A stretch of 64,000 nt of DNA, from contig JALRME010000009.1 of assembly GCA_026120035.1 (NCBI GenBank), positions 806,001 through 870,000 on the forward strand. The letters run 5' to 3'. Shown in pieces: positions 22,808 through 34,811 of this stretch. This stretch comes from Coleophoma eucalyptorum. Lineage: Eukaryota > Ascomycota > Leotiomycetes > Helotiales > Dermateaceae. The stretch's first letter is position 1, and each line of letters opens with the position of its first letter. The position numbers and the translations under genes are program-made. The notes beneath the pieces were generated by a model, which was not told the origin of the DNA, did not search any database, and saw nothing but the letters and a program-made list of their open reading frames with translations.

Positions 22808-24245
22808 ATGACGGAGACAGCGCCGCCCAAAAAATTAATGCATCTCAATTTCTTTGAGACCTCGTGCACTGGCAGTCACATGTCCGTGGGGCAATGGAGG
22901 TAAGAAATCCGTAGTAAATAGCTCAAGGAGCGAGAAGTTGAGAAATGATTTAGGAGTTCAGAAGATAACTCGCTGGAATGTAGTTACCAGCTACAGCAAT
23001 CATGCCGCGCGAGCAATGGGAAAAGAACAAGTCATGGCTTCCGAGGAAAGATATAAAGCAGCCCATGAGTATATGGATCTTATGTACATGTAAGTCGGAA
23101 CGCAAGGATCATTCCAATCTATGATGTACGTACATCTAACATTAACTAGGCTCTGGGAGCAATCTTGGGAAGATGGAGCACAAGTATGGAGTGCGTCCGA
23201 TCCAGAAATGGCCTATGACCCGAGCAAAATCCACCGCATCAAATTCGAGGGCAATTACCATAAGTTGAACGGCTTCCACCAAACACACCCTTCACCACAG
23301 CGAACTCCTGTTCTCTTTCAAGCCGGTGCATCCAAATCTGGCATAGCATTCGCGGGAAAGCATGCTGAGGGAATCTACACTGATCTTGGAAGTATACCAG
23401 ATATGAAGCGATACACCAAAGCCGTACGAGACGCTGCGCGAGAGAATGGCCGAGACCCGTCCACGATCAAGTTCTTCGCTGCGATCGTCCCGATCCTCGG
23501 ACGCACCGTGGAAGAAGCCCAGGCAAAATACGAGAAAGCCAAGAAGAACATCTGTATTGAAGCTGGTCTGGCCAAGTTTAGTTCCTATACGGGTATTGAC
23601 CTCGCGAAGTATCCGATGGACGAACCTTTCGTTTTTGAGGGCAAGACTGGGCAGGCAAATACGATTACAGGAGTTATTCAGGGTATGAAGACTCTATTAG
23701 ATAATACTGAAGGCGAGATGACACCGCGCAGGTTGGGCGAGCTTTTAGGGCTTGGTGGATCGACACCTATGCCCATTGGAACCCCTGAGATGGTTGCAGA
23801 TGTGTTCGAAAAATGGTTCAATGAAACAGATATCGATGGCTTCAATCTTGTTTGTGAGTGCTGTTTGATGCCATTTTCTTCATACGCGCAGCGAGAGAGC
23901 TAACAGACGAACGCCGCAGACGTTTCCAACCCCGAGAGTTGTGAAGACATTGTTGAACTTCTTGTCCCAGAACTACAGAAGCGTGGAGTGATGTGGCAAG
24001 ACTATGCAGTTCCAGGAGGAACGTTTAGAGAAAACCTACATGTCCGGCCTGGCGAGCCGTTCTTGCCAGCAGATCATCCTGGATCAAAATTCAAGTGGAA
24101 TGCCCCTAAGGAAAAGGACCTGCTTCAGCCTGAAGAGACTACTGGTCAGGAAGTTGAAGCTGGTGCTTCCACGACTAGTTTAGCGGACTCTGGGAAGCCG
24201 AGCATAATACCTGTTGTGCAAGCAGCTACAGCTGTGGCAGCATAG
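22808..24245 (+). CDS. Flavin-dependent luciferase-like monooxygenase (NtaA/SnaA/DszA type), internally deleted
   Basis: The N-terminal exon (22808-22899) encodes HLNFFETSCTGSHMSVGQW, the normal start of this family. The next coding sequence (22943-23089) resumes at RWNVVTSYSNHAARAMGKEQ. Family members have about 90-100 residues between these points (several strands and helices of the TIM barrel, with part of the FMN site), which are absent. The rest is well preserved: EEYRYKA-like YMDLMYMLWEQSWEDGA, PVLFQAGASKSG, GIYTDLG, GIDLAKYPMDEP, IGTPEMVADVFEKW and NPESCEDIVELLVPELQKRG. Exons 3 and 4 are 23150-23853 and 23920-24245. Splicing the remnant intron (22900-22942) keeps the frame open (422 residues), but the protein is probably inactive. 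Such enzymes oxidise aminopolycarboxylates or sulfur compounds with FMNH2. Confidence 0.7.
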
Positions 24246-27200
24246 CTGTCTTAGGCATCGACTAGATGACTTCTTTATTTCTAGTGAATATAAGGACCCT
24301 AGTTTGCCACCATTCACTTTTACCTTTTTGATGGACCTGCTACCCTTTGGAAAACATTGCTGTGTATAGAAATCAAATTCTAGAAGTTTGCGAGGCTGGT
24401 AGTTGTGTAGGCAACTATAGATGGTCTACCAAAAGAGCTTCTAGGCTTGTTGTTTGAGAATTGAAAGGCAGCTGTCGATACTATTAAACCAAAGAGTACT
24501 TGAAAGCCAATCCTGAATCCTCCTACTATGTTATACGTGGACGCGAAGTGAGTGTGTGTCCGTGAACAAATCCAGGCCCCGAGCGTTACTTTGATGATCG
24601 TTAGATATATGTACGCGATGAGAAACACAACACATGATTGCTGTGGGGCACTTTTTTGCAAGCACCACTACCGCAAAGCATGTCGATTTGAAAATAATTG
24701 ATCATTGTGACAGAACGTCATGGATGGGAAGGCTGGCCAAGGAATTCGGGTTTCTACTTTTATCGGGTTCTACCAGCTACACGCCATCGAATTCTAACTC
24801 TGAACCATTTGAACTGTTACCTGTCTCTTCTTTTTTAATAATGTTCTTCTAATTCATCGATCGGACGTTTGTGTGGTATATATCGCCTAGTTCATACTTT
24901 CTCTCATGAAATCGTATTTAGAACACGTTAGATCTCCTTAGGAGTCACCTCTTTGTACTAAGAGTAACCTGCTTAACATCAGTTGTAGCCTTGAAGCTAG
25001 AGGTGGTAGCTTAAGAATCTTAAGATCCATTTGTGGCCACTAGGAGGGTATCTAGGTTAATGCATAGCTAAGTATAACGCATTCTGGACTTCTTGAGCTA
25101 TCCTTTATTGACTTAGGTATCGCAGGGTATCCTATAGCTATATGAAATGTAATCCATCATACTACAGTCCTTTGATCTACGATTGGTAGAATCTAAGAGG
25201 TCTCATAGGCTTAAGACCGTATTGGTGTCTATTTATCCTTCATGTCAAAGTCGTCTTTCTAATTTCAGATGCGCCAGCAGCTTCACGTATAGTCGAATAA
25301 TATTGTATACTTGGATAGCCTTCTAGATGTTCACTTTGATTTAGTTAGGCTCTAAAGAATTTTGAGCGCCATAGCATAATTCGTACTAGTGTAAAGAACA
25401 GATACTGGTTCTAGTGGCCCAGCTTCCCATCCATGACGTTACATTAGTAGTTTAGATCCTGGTCAATTCTCCAGCTGGTCTTTCTCCATATCCTGTGCTT
25501 AAAATATGCTTGATAATGGCATTTCCTGCCATTTTCAAAGACTGTTTCTGCTACGGGCTAAAGTCTCTGATTTTTGTTTTCAACTCGATGATTCCATGGA
25601 AGTGGCTTTGAGAATAACCTTAAGTACATAGCTTAAGCTTGGCTACCAACCCCATTTTCCCGTCTGTTACAGCCTTTGAGACGAATGACCCGGGACATGC
25701 CGTTGGTGATTACCGCATGACTGAGGTTAAGGTTCCAATTTGTAGGATGATTGGTTCATATAGAGTCACTTACAAGCTTTGCCACCACCATTCTTTTCCC
25801 TGGGCGCTTCCAGCCTTATGGATGAGACTGCGGGAGGACTGTGCTATTGGATACAAGGAAGTTGATACCAGCAACCGTCCCAAACACCTGTTTGGAGGAA
25901 AGTTGAAAATTCTCCGGGATGCGGATAGCACAGCCCAGTTGCTTCAAAGATCTAAAATATTCCTTGGCGTCCGATCATGGCGTAAAGTCTCGATGGAGGT
26001 TTCATCTCTGTAATGTCACTCAAAGAAAGAATTTTGCGCTTGTATACTGAAGGGTGATTTAAACCAGTAATCTTAATGTTACTATAAAATCAATATTAAG
26101 ATATAATATGCATGAAGCAACTGACCCTTAAAATTTCTCCATAGGGGGTGTAAGCAGGTAATCTCGCCTGTCTCAGGACTACCAGTAGATACGAAGCGAT
26201 CTTTCCAAACTTCCCCCGGTAGCATCCTAAATTATACCAAGTATACAGAAGCATATAGTGCATTAGAATTTCTACGAGCTTCGGGTGGCCATCTATACAG
26301 TGCATGGAACAACTCGGTAGACTGATCTAAACTGCAAGCAAGTTTACTCCATGGGCAGACATTAGTGTCACATCATGCATACCGTCCAAGCTCTGCCTCC
26401 GTTTCATAAGACCAGTGTCGCGATTTTAAGAGGACGTCATAATGGTGCATGCGCTACGAATTTGCCACCTGCTTTGTTTCTGTTATAGGACGAGCCTCAA
26501 CTCAAAATTTCTGTGAGTTGAACTTCGGTTCCGAATTCGAAAACGAAATCCTTTCACGCGCCATAAATTAATGTAGAGGCTTTAGGTAATATACTGATAC
26601 TACTTTCTGTTGTTCAATTTTTTTCATTTGCCACTCGATAGATACGCCCGTCAACACACCACGTATATGTAGCTTTAGTACAGCCTGAAATCTTATCGCG
26701 ACGAGTGTACTTCTGGAAAGCTTTGAGGGATGCATTGGAGGCAAACATTCATCCAGTGGGACAGGATTCGTAACAGGAACTGTATAAAATACCGTAGAAA
26801 ACACCATACCTTTCCATTGCGTACGACGCATTTTATGTGCTCTCAAGAGGCGAGACAGTTGGCAGCTGCTAGAAAGCGCTGAGTTTCCAGGTGAGCCTCA
26901 TTATCTTATTTTAGACGCGGATACATAATATTTATTCTTTTGGGTACTAATACTGGTTAATAAAGCGAAGAAATTTGGGTTACAGGTTTGTAGATTGTCT
27001 ATGGCATTACCCTTTGGGTTAGTTGACTGCGGATTTCCTGCTTTGATGCACCCATATCCTAGAAGCAAAACGACACAACAGTATTCAGTTCCTCATAGCA
27101 GCGAAGAATCATGGAAACATCCTGTTATAAAATCATCTCCCTAGCTTCTAGAGTACTTGTCACTGAGTTGGATGAAGGTCTTAGTGGAGGCACTCAAGAC

Positions 27201-28385
27201 TGACAATCCAGAGGTCGCTTATAAGCGAGCTTGAGAACTCCAAGCAAATTTCCTTTTAAGATTCAAGGTGATATGATAGGAGACCCGGAGTAGAATCACG
27301 AGGTACAAAATAACTAAGAAAGGGGGATCATGAGGTAGATTCTTCGTGATCGCTAATTCTTTGGTCCCCAAATTGGCGCTAGGACTCAAGAGCCTTGGAA
27401 GGCGGGCAACCATAACACTAAGATCTTCCAACGGGCGTGAATCTTATTGGGGAGGCTGTTTTCGCAGACAACTATTGGCCATAATTCTGGACTTAAAGCT
27501 TCTCTGGGCAGAGATCGCCATGTACTCTCTCTGCCCTTAGACACGAGATTACATCAGGGCAAGCCTGTTTCAGCAGCCAAAAAGCCTTGGGCGTCCCTCG
27601 AACCCGCTGGAAGAAGATTGCCGGCTGCTGACACCTTAAATGCGGGGCAGTGGCTATGAACGAGCCAGCAAATGATCGGGGTGCCTGTGAGCTTTGAGCG
27701 CGAAAATAGAGTTTGGTTGCGGGAGTAGCGCAAAAGCTATTGCTCGTTAAGTTGCAGCGAGCCCGCCAGCTTTGAACCGTTCAAATACGGCGTTTCTCAC
27801 ATGCTGGGTAAACGTGCGCACACTCAGAGACGTCCATACTCACATCCACATCCACATCCAAATAATCACTGGAGAGGGAATCAGAAAGCCTGAGACGCCA
27901 GATTCGAGAGCCAAGAAGTGCCTTCAAGGGGATCCACAGGAAGCATGTTTCCCCCACACAGGGTGCACTGTACCGCTGCACTGCTACACCCCTACACCCC
28001 TACACCCTTACACCTCTTTTCACCCCCGCTTGCCAACTGCAGAAGCCGTGCGGCAGAGTAGTATGCCGCCCATACTATTGCTGCGACTCTGCTACTCAGA
28101 GAGGCGCAACCAATTCCAGTTTCTCTGGAGATGCTAGCACCGCTTGGTACCACGTACGCCCTGATCATACCGGCGTCTGATACCCATCCCACTTGGTCCC
28201 TATGGTAGGGAGTCCCTCGCCACCGTGAGATAATAAACTGATCAGCACTTGGTACTCTTGGAATTCATCACCTGCTTTTCTAAGTGCTCCAGCTGCTCCC
28301 TTGCAGGAGTCTTATTGTCCCGCCAAAGATCTCTACATGGGAATCATTTGCATGGGCTATTAGGCTCGAGGAGGAACTGCTCGAT
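24246..28385. other. Gene-poor, TpA-rich stretch
   Basis: More than 4 kb without a supportable gene. From about 24.9 to 27.4 kb the sequence is rich in TA dinucleotides and stop codons in all frames, as expected of decayed repeats, possibly RIP-mutated. The longest ORF (25639-26013, no ATG at its head) has no recognisable domain. From about 27.5 kb GC content rises; the last part, up to 28385, is the phytochrome promoter and contains a CACATC run (about 27840-27858) and TACACCCC repeats (about 27982-28014). Confidence 0.4.
27982..28014 (+). repeat. Short TACACCCC tandem repeat
   Basis: Three to four imperfect copies of TACACCC(C) lie about 370-400 bp upstream of the phytochrome start. This is not the TTAGGG telomere unit. 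Confidence 0.6.
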
Positions 28386-31300
28386 ATGTCTGACCTGGAT
28401 GAGCAAAATGATAACCAAGTGTTTTTCCTTGCACCCACGGAGTTCTCCGTGGAGCGAGTGTATCCAATCCGGAGCCAAGTCAATTCAGACCAAAATGATG
28501 TCGCAAGCTCAAAATATAGGGATAACGAAGGATCTGTAAGTCCAGCACAAACATCACATAAGTTAACTCAGAACTTGACGTCGTCACAGCGGCAACCCGA
28601 ACATTCCGCGCCGCCGAAATTCGAAAAAAAGGATGCATTCCGAGCCCCATCACCACCGAATAGCAATAGTACCGGTACCGATAGCAGTAGCGAGTCGCAG
28701 TCAAGGAAGATAACAGAGAGATTCAAGCTGCTCCCTTCGAAGTCAGGTGCACCAGGTGTTTGGGGTAAACATGATGAACATGATAAACCTGTATACCGGC
28801 GATGCGAGGATGAGCCTATCCATATTCCTGGCGCAATCCAAAGTTATGGAGCGTTAGTTGGTCTAAAGTATAGCTCCTCGGGTCAGCTGGAGGTTCGAAT
28901 AGTCAGCGAGAATACTCGCAAAGTCCTTGGATATGGACCGGAACAGCTTTTTGCACTTAGATCATTCCTTGATATTCTCAACCCTGATGTTCGTGACGAG
29001 ATGGCTGCACGCATTTCCCATGCGCTCAGAAGCACTGAGGATTTGGAAAATGAGACTCGTCTTGATGTCTTCCAAATGTCCATCACATTTCCATACGAGC
29101 CAGAAACTCGACTTTGGTGTGCAATTCACCTGGCACCTAGTCCCAAAGGCCTGGTCATATGCGAATTTGAGGACTATTCGGATGCTTTCTACCTGAAAGA
29201 TGTCAGCACAGCCAAGATATTACCAGTGCACATGGTCAGTTCGACTGGTTTCGATGTATCGCCTGAAGAGTTTAAAAGAAGCACAACAAGTTTCAGCAAA
29301 CCACTCCCAGTAATCGAGATCGCGAGACAGAGAAAACAGAAAGAATTCTCCTCACTCGACATTTTCAATGCTATGAGTCAATCACAGAAACAACTATCTA
29401 ACGCACCAACTTTACAAAGCATTTTCGACGTGGTTGTAGGAATCATTTCTGAACTGACAGGCTTCCACCGGGTCATGTTCTATCGTTTTGATAATCAGAA
29501 AAATGGAAGCATAGATGCTGAGCTCTTGAATCCAAACGCTAGCAGCGATATTTACAGAGGTGATATTGCTATATAAATTTCTATGGTACAAGCTTCTAAC
29601 TTTGCGCCAGGTCTTCACTATCCAGCCTCTGATATTCCAAAGCAGGCTAGAGATTTATACAAAATTAATCGTATTCGAATTCTACACGACCGTGATGCAG
29701 AGACTGCACGACTGGTAGGTCTACTATTCTGGCACATATAAATGAAATATGCCTCATGCACGACAGTAAATTGACTTCGAAAAATACAGGTTGCTAGAAA
29801 CGAATCAGATTTTAAAGACCCTCTGGACCTCACACATGCCTACCTCCGTGCAATATCGCCTGTTCACATCAAGTATCTAACTAATATGGGGGTTCGCTCT
29901 TCCCTATCTATCTCCATCGTCATAAAAGATGATTTGTGGGGTTTGATAGCTTGTCATGGCTATGGAGATATAGGAACTCGGGTATCTCTTCCAATCCGAG
30001 AGTTATGTAGAAACATTGTAAGTTGCACCGCAGACTTGTTTGGCTTGAAAATCAATTGGCTCCACTTTGTCCCAGATACACCCTTTCAGGATAGTTGTTA
30101 ACAATTGGCTTTAAAAGGGAGAGTGTGCTGCGTTAAATATCGAGCGATTACTTATGTTCCAACGAATCGAAGCTCGTAAACCGCCAGTTGCACCACCTAC
30201 TTCTCAACATCCAGCAACCTTCATTGCTGCTTCATCTGCCGATCTATTGAAAGTTTTTGATGCGGACTTCGGCATGATAAATATACAAGATGAGGCTCGG
30301 GCGATTGGGCGACTGGATCCATATCAAGAAGCATTGGCAATTTTGGCATACTTGCAAACCCGCGGCTTCACAACCGTTCAGTCGTCTCAACACATTGTCA
30401 CTGATTTTCCTGACATCAAGTATGCACCAGGAATTCACACAGTCTCTGGTTTATTGCTCATTCCTCTTGGGAGCGGAGGGAGGGATTTCATTGTCTTCTT
30501 CAGAAAAGGCCAAGCCAAAGAGGTCAAATGGGCAGGGTAAGTAAAACGTTCCTCTGTCTCATAAAAGTTCGATGCCAGCATTTGGATCTTAGATCTCTAT
30601 TTCATTGGTACTCTGTGGTTAGTACTAAACATTGCGATTACAGGAATCCCTACAACAAGAGTTACAAAGCTGGCAGCGAGTATCTAGAGCCCCGTACCAG
30701 CTTCAAGAGATGGGTAGAGAAGATATCCGGTATGAGCAGGGAATGGAGTGAGGACCAACGTAAGTTAGGGGTCGTTTGTCGGATGAACGAAAGCTAATTG
30801 ATATTCTTAAGTTGAGTCAGCCTCTGTCTTAGGAATACTTTATGGCAGATTCATCGAGATTTGGCGACAAAAGGAGTCAGCGAGTCAGCAGTCTCGAATG
30901 GCTCAACTGCTGATCAGGAATTCATCTCAAGAAGGTAATGTCCATTGTAAAGTCTAATTCGCGAAATCAATCTCACATTTCGATAGTGCGAACCCCTCTC
31001 AACGCAATCATTAACTATCTGGAAATGGCCCTTGATAATAAGGTCGATGAATTGACATGTGAGATTCTGAAGCGGGCACAAAAGTCTTCAAGATCTTTGA
31101 TATACGCCATCGATGATCTTTTAAAGCTTACTAAGGCAGAGCAAGGACAAGTGTTTCTTATCGATGATACATTCAATCTAAGTTCAACTGGTAAGTAACA
31201 TGAACTAAAATCGCCTCATTATACTAATTTATCTTAAAGTCAGGGACGTTGCAGCAGCCTTCCGCAAGGAGGCGAACAGAAAATGTCTTGAACTGACAGT

Positions 31301-32696
31301 GACTACACACGAAGGGATTCCAGAAATGGTGAAAGGCGATTCAGCTCGTCTACGACAGGCATTGACTAATCTCACAAAAAACGCATTCCAACATTCTGTT
31401 GATACCGGGGTTAAACTTGACATCCGGCCAATATCGACAAGAGAAAATTTATGTGTTGTCAGTATTTCCGTCCAGGATGCTGGTCTCGGCATGTCAGAAA
31501 CACAGCTTGACGTGAGTATACCTTCTTCCAAACAATTTATATGCTCCTGACCAATGGTTTCGATAGGACCTGTTTCAATCTTTCGAGCAAGTACTGGATG
31601 AAGACAATGAGCCAAAAGTAAGAGGGCAAGAGTCACCAGCCTCCGAAAACGGTAACCCCTCAAGCCTGGGCTTGGGACTTGCTGTTGTTGCTCGATACAT
31701 ACGCAACATGAATGGTCAGATCAGAGTTATGAGTGAGCTGGGAAAGGGGACTATTTTCGCCATTGAAATACCGTTCGAGCAGGTCATACCACCTACGACG
31801 CAATCACCTGGCAAATCGCCTCCCAGTGCCGACCTTGAAGGGGGCTCAGTAGCTGAGCAGCCTGGCGAAAGCCGTGCACTCTCCGCATCAAACATGCCTT
31901 CTTTCATGAAAAACATGCAACCCACCTCGAAACAAATCCTCAAAGTCATAGAAACACGAACACGCATTGAAGGGGCATTCTCCCCACTCACAGACATGCA
32001 GACCTTTGGACAAAAAGAAGGTAGTGATTACGATCGGGCTGTTAGTGTTTATAGCTCTGGATCAGACGCAGTCTCGCAATGGCCCGATATGGATACCGAG
32101 GGCCAATCCTCACTGGTTCATCTACGAATTTTGGTTGCCGAAGATAACCCAATAAATCTACGATTAATGAACAGGAAACTCACGCGCCGTGGCCACGAGG
32201 TGGAACTTTCTTGTGATGGCCAAGAATGCCACGACTATTATGTGTCAAATCCAGATAATTTCGATGTCATTCTCATGGATTTGCAGGTATGTCAACCGAA
32301 TCTCGTGCCTGCGGCAAGAATGAAAATTGACAGACTCAGATGCCTCTCGTAGATGGTCCACTAGCAACGCGGATGATTCGATATCACGAAAAAGGTGATG
32401 GTCGAAAGGATATAGGGCCGCCTGCATCAACACAGAGAAGAGTATATATCATCGCCGTTTCTGCTTCGTTGTATGAAGATTCTAGATATGATTATGTTCA
32501 AAGCGGGTATGTGTTGGTCGCTAAGAGCTAAGATAAGCATGGACTAACTCATGGCAGATTCGACGGATGGTTATTAAAGCCGATTGACTTTCGACGACTT
32601 GATTTATTACTTCAGTGCGTAAAAATACCGGAACTCCGGCGCGAGGCTGCTTATACGCCGGGCAATTGGGAGAAGGGTGGCTGGTTCTTACCATAA
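28386..32696 (+). CDS. Fungal phytochrome, hybrid histidine kinase with degenerate H-box
   Basis: Eleven exons encode 1221 residues: 28386-29559, 29611-29714, 29790-30017, 30118-30536, 30644-30759, 30812-30934, 30987-31190, 31240-31511, 31567-32286, 32340-32506, 32558-32696. In order: a disordered N-terminus; a PAS domain preceded by the biliverdin-attachment Cys140 (YRRCEDEPIHIPGAIQSYG); a GAF domain with PASDIPKQARDLY; a PHY domain; dimerisation helices; a HATPase with N, G1 (DAGLGM) and G2 (LGLGLAVV) boxes; and a receiver domain (VAEDNPIN, Asp1118 in VILMDLQMP, LLKPIDF). It should sense red/far-red light through bilin. The H-box reads NSSQEVRTPLNAI, with Gln720 where the phospho-accepting His belongs in ASHEVRTPLNAI of relatives. 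All other kinase boxes look intact. Confidence 0.9.
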
Positions 32697-33617
32697 GGGC
32701 ACATCAGAATCTACCCCAGAACTACTCAAAGCATACGAGATCTAAATACGGAGGGCATGGTAACGAGTCTAAATTCTTTTAATTTTATTGGATAGTAACA
32801 AAGCGTCAATGAGCATGTACTCCTATTGGAGATTATAATGCCTTTTCTGGTTGAATTGTATTAAATATTCCCCCTATCGCATAAATGAAACACATTTGCC
32901 ATGGTGTGTTCCGTGCATTTGCCATCGAATCCTGATAAAATGGTAAACGTGTCATGATAAATAGGCATCTAGTTGGCCGGACCTATCTCCTCAAACGGGT
33001 CCGTGGTTCAGATCTTTGACGGTTCGACATTTAACTGTCGGTTCGCTAGCGCTACGACCCTTCAAGAGGGGAGATTCTTAAGTGGACTGGGGAAAGAATT
33101 ACCAGGTAATCAACTAGACTTCTAGTTAGTGTGTTCGTCAGCAAAATAATCCCGAACTCGATCGAGAGAGGCGTCTAATTCTGTTCAAGGTTTGTGCTTT
33201 AACTGGTCTTACTGGATGTGGAGGTTCAACACTGTCGTTCTTTAGCGGTAGTCTGAGATTACCTCATTCATTCTCCAGTAAGCACGGCGGCTCGAGAACG
33301 CCTTGAGAGCTTGAATTCTCTGCTGCTGCTGGAAAGTAACTAGATTGATAATTCATGCATGCAAAGCATTCCAAATATCTAGAGTTATACGGATTTTTGA
33401 TTCTCCGAGAAACAGAGAAGCCGAAAGAAACAAGGGTCAAGGTAATAAGTTACACGACAACAAAAAAAAGAATAAAGGTTTCAAACTCGTCAGCGGCTTC
33501 AATCATGGGTCTGAGACTCTTTGTTTCTATATCTACAATCTGCAGCAAATAACTCTTAAACTATTGCTCATACCGAAAGGTCTGATGAGCAAAAAAGAAA
33601 GGCGAACTGAACTTTTA
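32697..33617. other. Intergenic 3' of the phytochrome
   Basis: An AT-rich spacer leading into the tRNA island. I see no ORF with a domain and no clear repeat. Confidence 0.4.
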
Positions 33618-33698
33618 AGTCCCCTAGCCGGTTCGAACGACTGACCTGAAGATGTTTGCTATCTGCAATCTTCCGCTCTACCACTGAGCTAAGGAGAC
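33618..33698 (-). tRNA. tRNA-Cys(GCA), intron-containing
   Basis: The minus strand folds as a cloverleaf: acceptor GTCTCCT with AGGGGAC (one T-G pair), D arm GCTC-AGTGGTA-GAGC, anticodon stem GAAGA with TCTTC, and a T arm with loop TTCGAAC. The anticodon loop TTGCAG gives GCA, and the discriminator base is U, as expected of tRNA-Cys. An intron of about 9 nt follows position 37. Confidence 0.88.
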
Positions 33699-33979
33699 AA
33701 CTGTTGTCTACTGAGGGCCTTCGAAGCATTTATGAATAGAGGGTAAGAACTCCAAAAATGTGGAAAAGACAAATATTAATGTCAGGGGTTAAATAGCAGG
33801 AGAGCCGTAGCTAATCAATCAGTGGTGGTGGAGAAAGCAGTTCATAATTATCCATTGTGCACAGATCTTCGTTGGAAAAGTTTGTGCACATCCCTGTCTC
33901 ACATCCTTCTTAGTCCTCTGTCGCTTTGACTAAGTATACTGAAATAAGCAATTCAGCATCAACAATTCCAAGAATACAA

Positions 33980-34086
33980 GTCTTCGTGGCTCAGTTGGTT
34001 AGAGCGTTGGTCTCATATTCACATATGATTAGATAGTTCACTATCTGGCCATCCAAAGGTCGTGAGTTCGAGTCTCACCGAGGACA
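33980..34086 (+). tRNA. tRNA-Met(CAT), elongator type, with long intron
   Basis: Acceptor GTCTTCG pairs with CGAGGAC (one T-G pair). The D arm is GCTC-AGTTGGTTA-GAGC, the anticodon stem TTGGT/TCCAA (one mismatch next to the loop), and the T arm GTGAG-TTCGAGT-CTCAC. Loop CTCATA gives anticodon CAT. The T loop is TTCGAGT rather than the initiator form, so this should be elongator Met. An intron of about 33 nt lies after position 37. Confidence 0.85.
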
Positions 34087-34134
34087 TTTCTTTTGCATGT
34101 GAGGAGCCTCACCAAGGACATATCTTTTGCATGT
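34073..34134 (+). repeat. Imperfect tandem duplication of the tRNA-Met 3' end and trailer
   Basis: A 28-bp unit covering the tRNA T-stem/acceptor end plus trailer (34073-34100) recurs at 34107-34134 with three mismatches, a period of 34 bp. The copy is non-functional as a tRNA. Confidence 0.8.
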
Positions 34135-34811
34135 CTTGTGCTCTATCTCCAAGATTAAGGTTTCCAGTCCTTTCTACCTATGGTAAATCTTTTACAAGTC
34201 ATATCGTGTGGCCGGTATGGAATGCACCTATCATTTTTAAGTTTGTTTGCTTGCATTCTCTGGTACTTGCAATATTCGTTGGCATGTAAAACTGGCAGGT
34301 TATGTTGGGTATTTATCTTTTTGCCAACACAAGACAATATGTCTAGGCTCTACTCTAGAACGTTGGACCCACACCGAGTAGCACTTCTCAAAACAGATTC
34401 GTTAGCTGTCACTTTGTGGGAAATCCCAGAGATGCCGGTGCTCGGTGGCTTCACCGCTTCAAATAGTTCGCTTAAGCGAGCACCCGCTGCACAACCACAA
34501 GCGTCAGTAGTAGTATCACAGCAAACGAGTAAGCGGTCATTGCGGTTATGTCGGTCTACGCTTCATGTGTTTGAAGGTGTGGGATGTGTTTTTGCTTGTG
34601 AAATAGTCCATACTGCTCTCTGTAAGCGAGGACTTTGAAGTATTTTGTTGTGGAATTCCGACAAAAAAGATATATCGGGGAATATAATACTTGGTTTCTG
34701 CTCACTTTCGTGGCGCTTTTTCTTTTGAATCAAAAGAGAGATCTCCCCTCTGACAGCAGCTACATACCTTACACACACACATATCATCCGATAAAAATTC
34801 AAAAGAACAGA
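34135..34811. other. Intergenic between tRNA genes
   Basis: No supportable feature. A 152-codon ORF at 34180-34638 has no domain and sits in AT-rich sequence. Confidence 0.4.

Noticed and set aside
18004..24245. Secondary-metabolite cluster
   Set aside because: Two transporters and one damaged monooxygenase, with no backbone synthase, no pathway regulator and no further tailoring enzyme.
25639..26013. 124-codon ORF in the gene-poor block
   Set aside because: Begins with TTG rather than ATG, no recognisable domain in this frame or on the opposite strand, surrounded by stop-rich DNA.
27982..28014. TACACCCC repeats as possible interstitial telomere
   Set aside because: The unit is not TTAGGG/CCCTAA and only three to four imperfect copies exist; a simple repeat is enough.
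28284..28385. N-terminal extension of the phytochrome from 28284
   Set aside because: It begins with GTG; the first ATG in frame is 28386, which gives a normal disordered N-terminus before the PAS domain.
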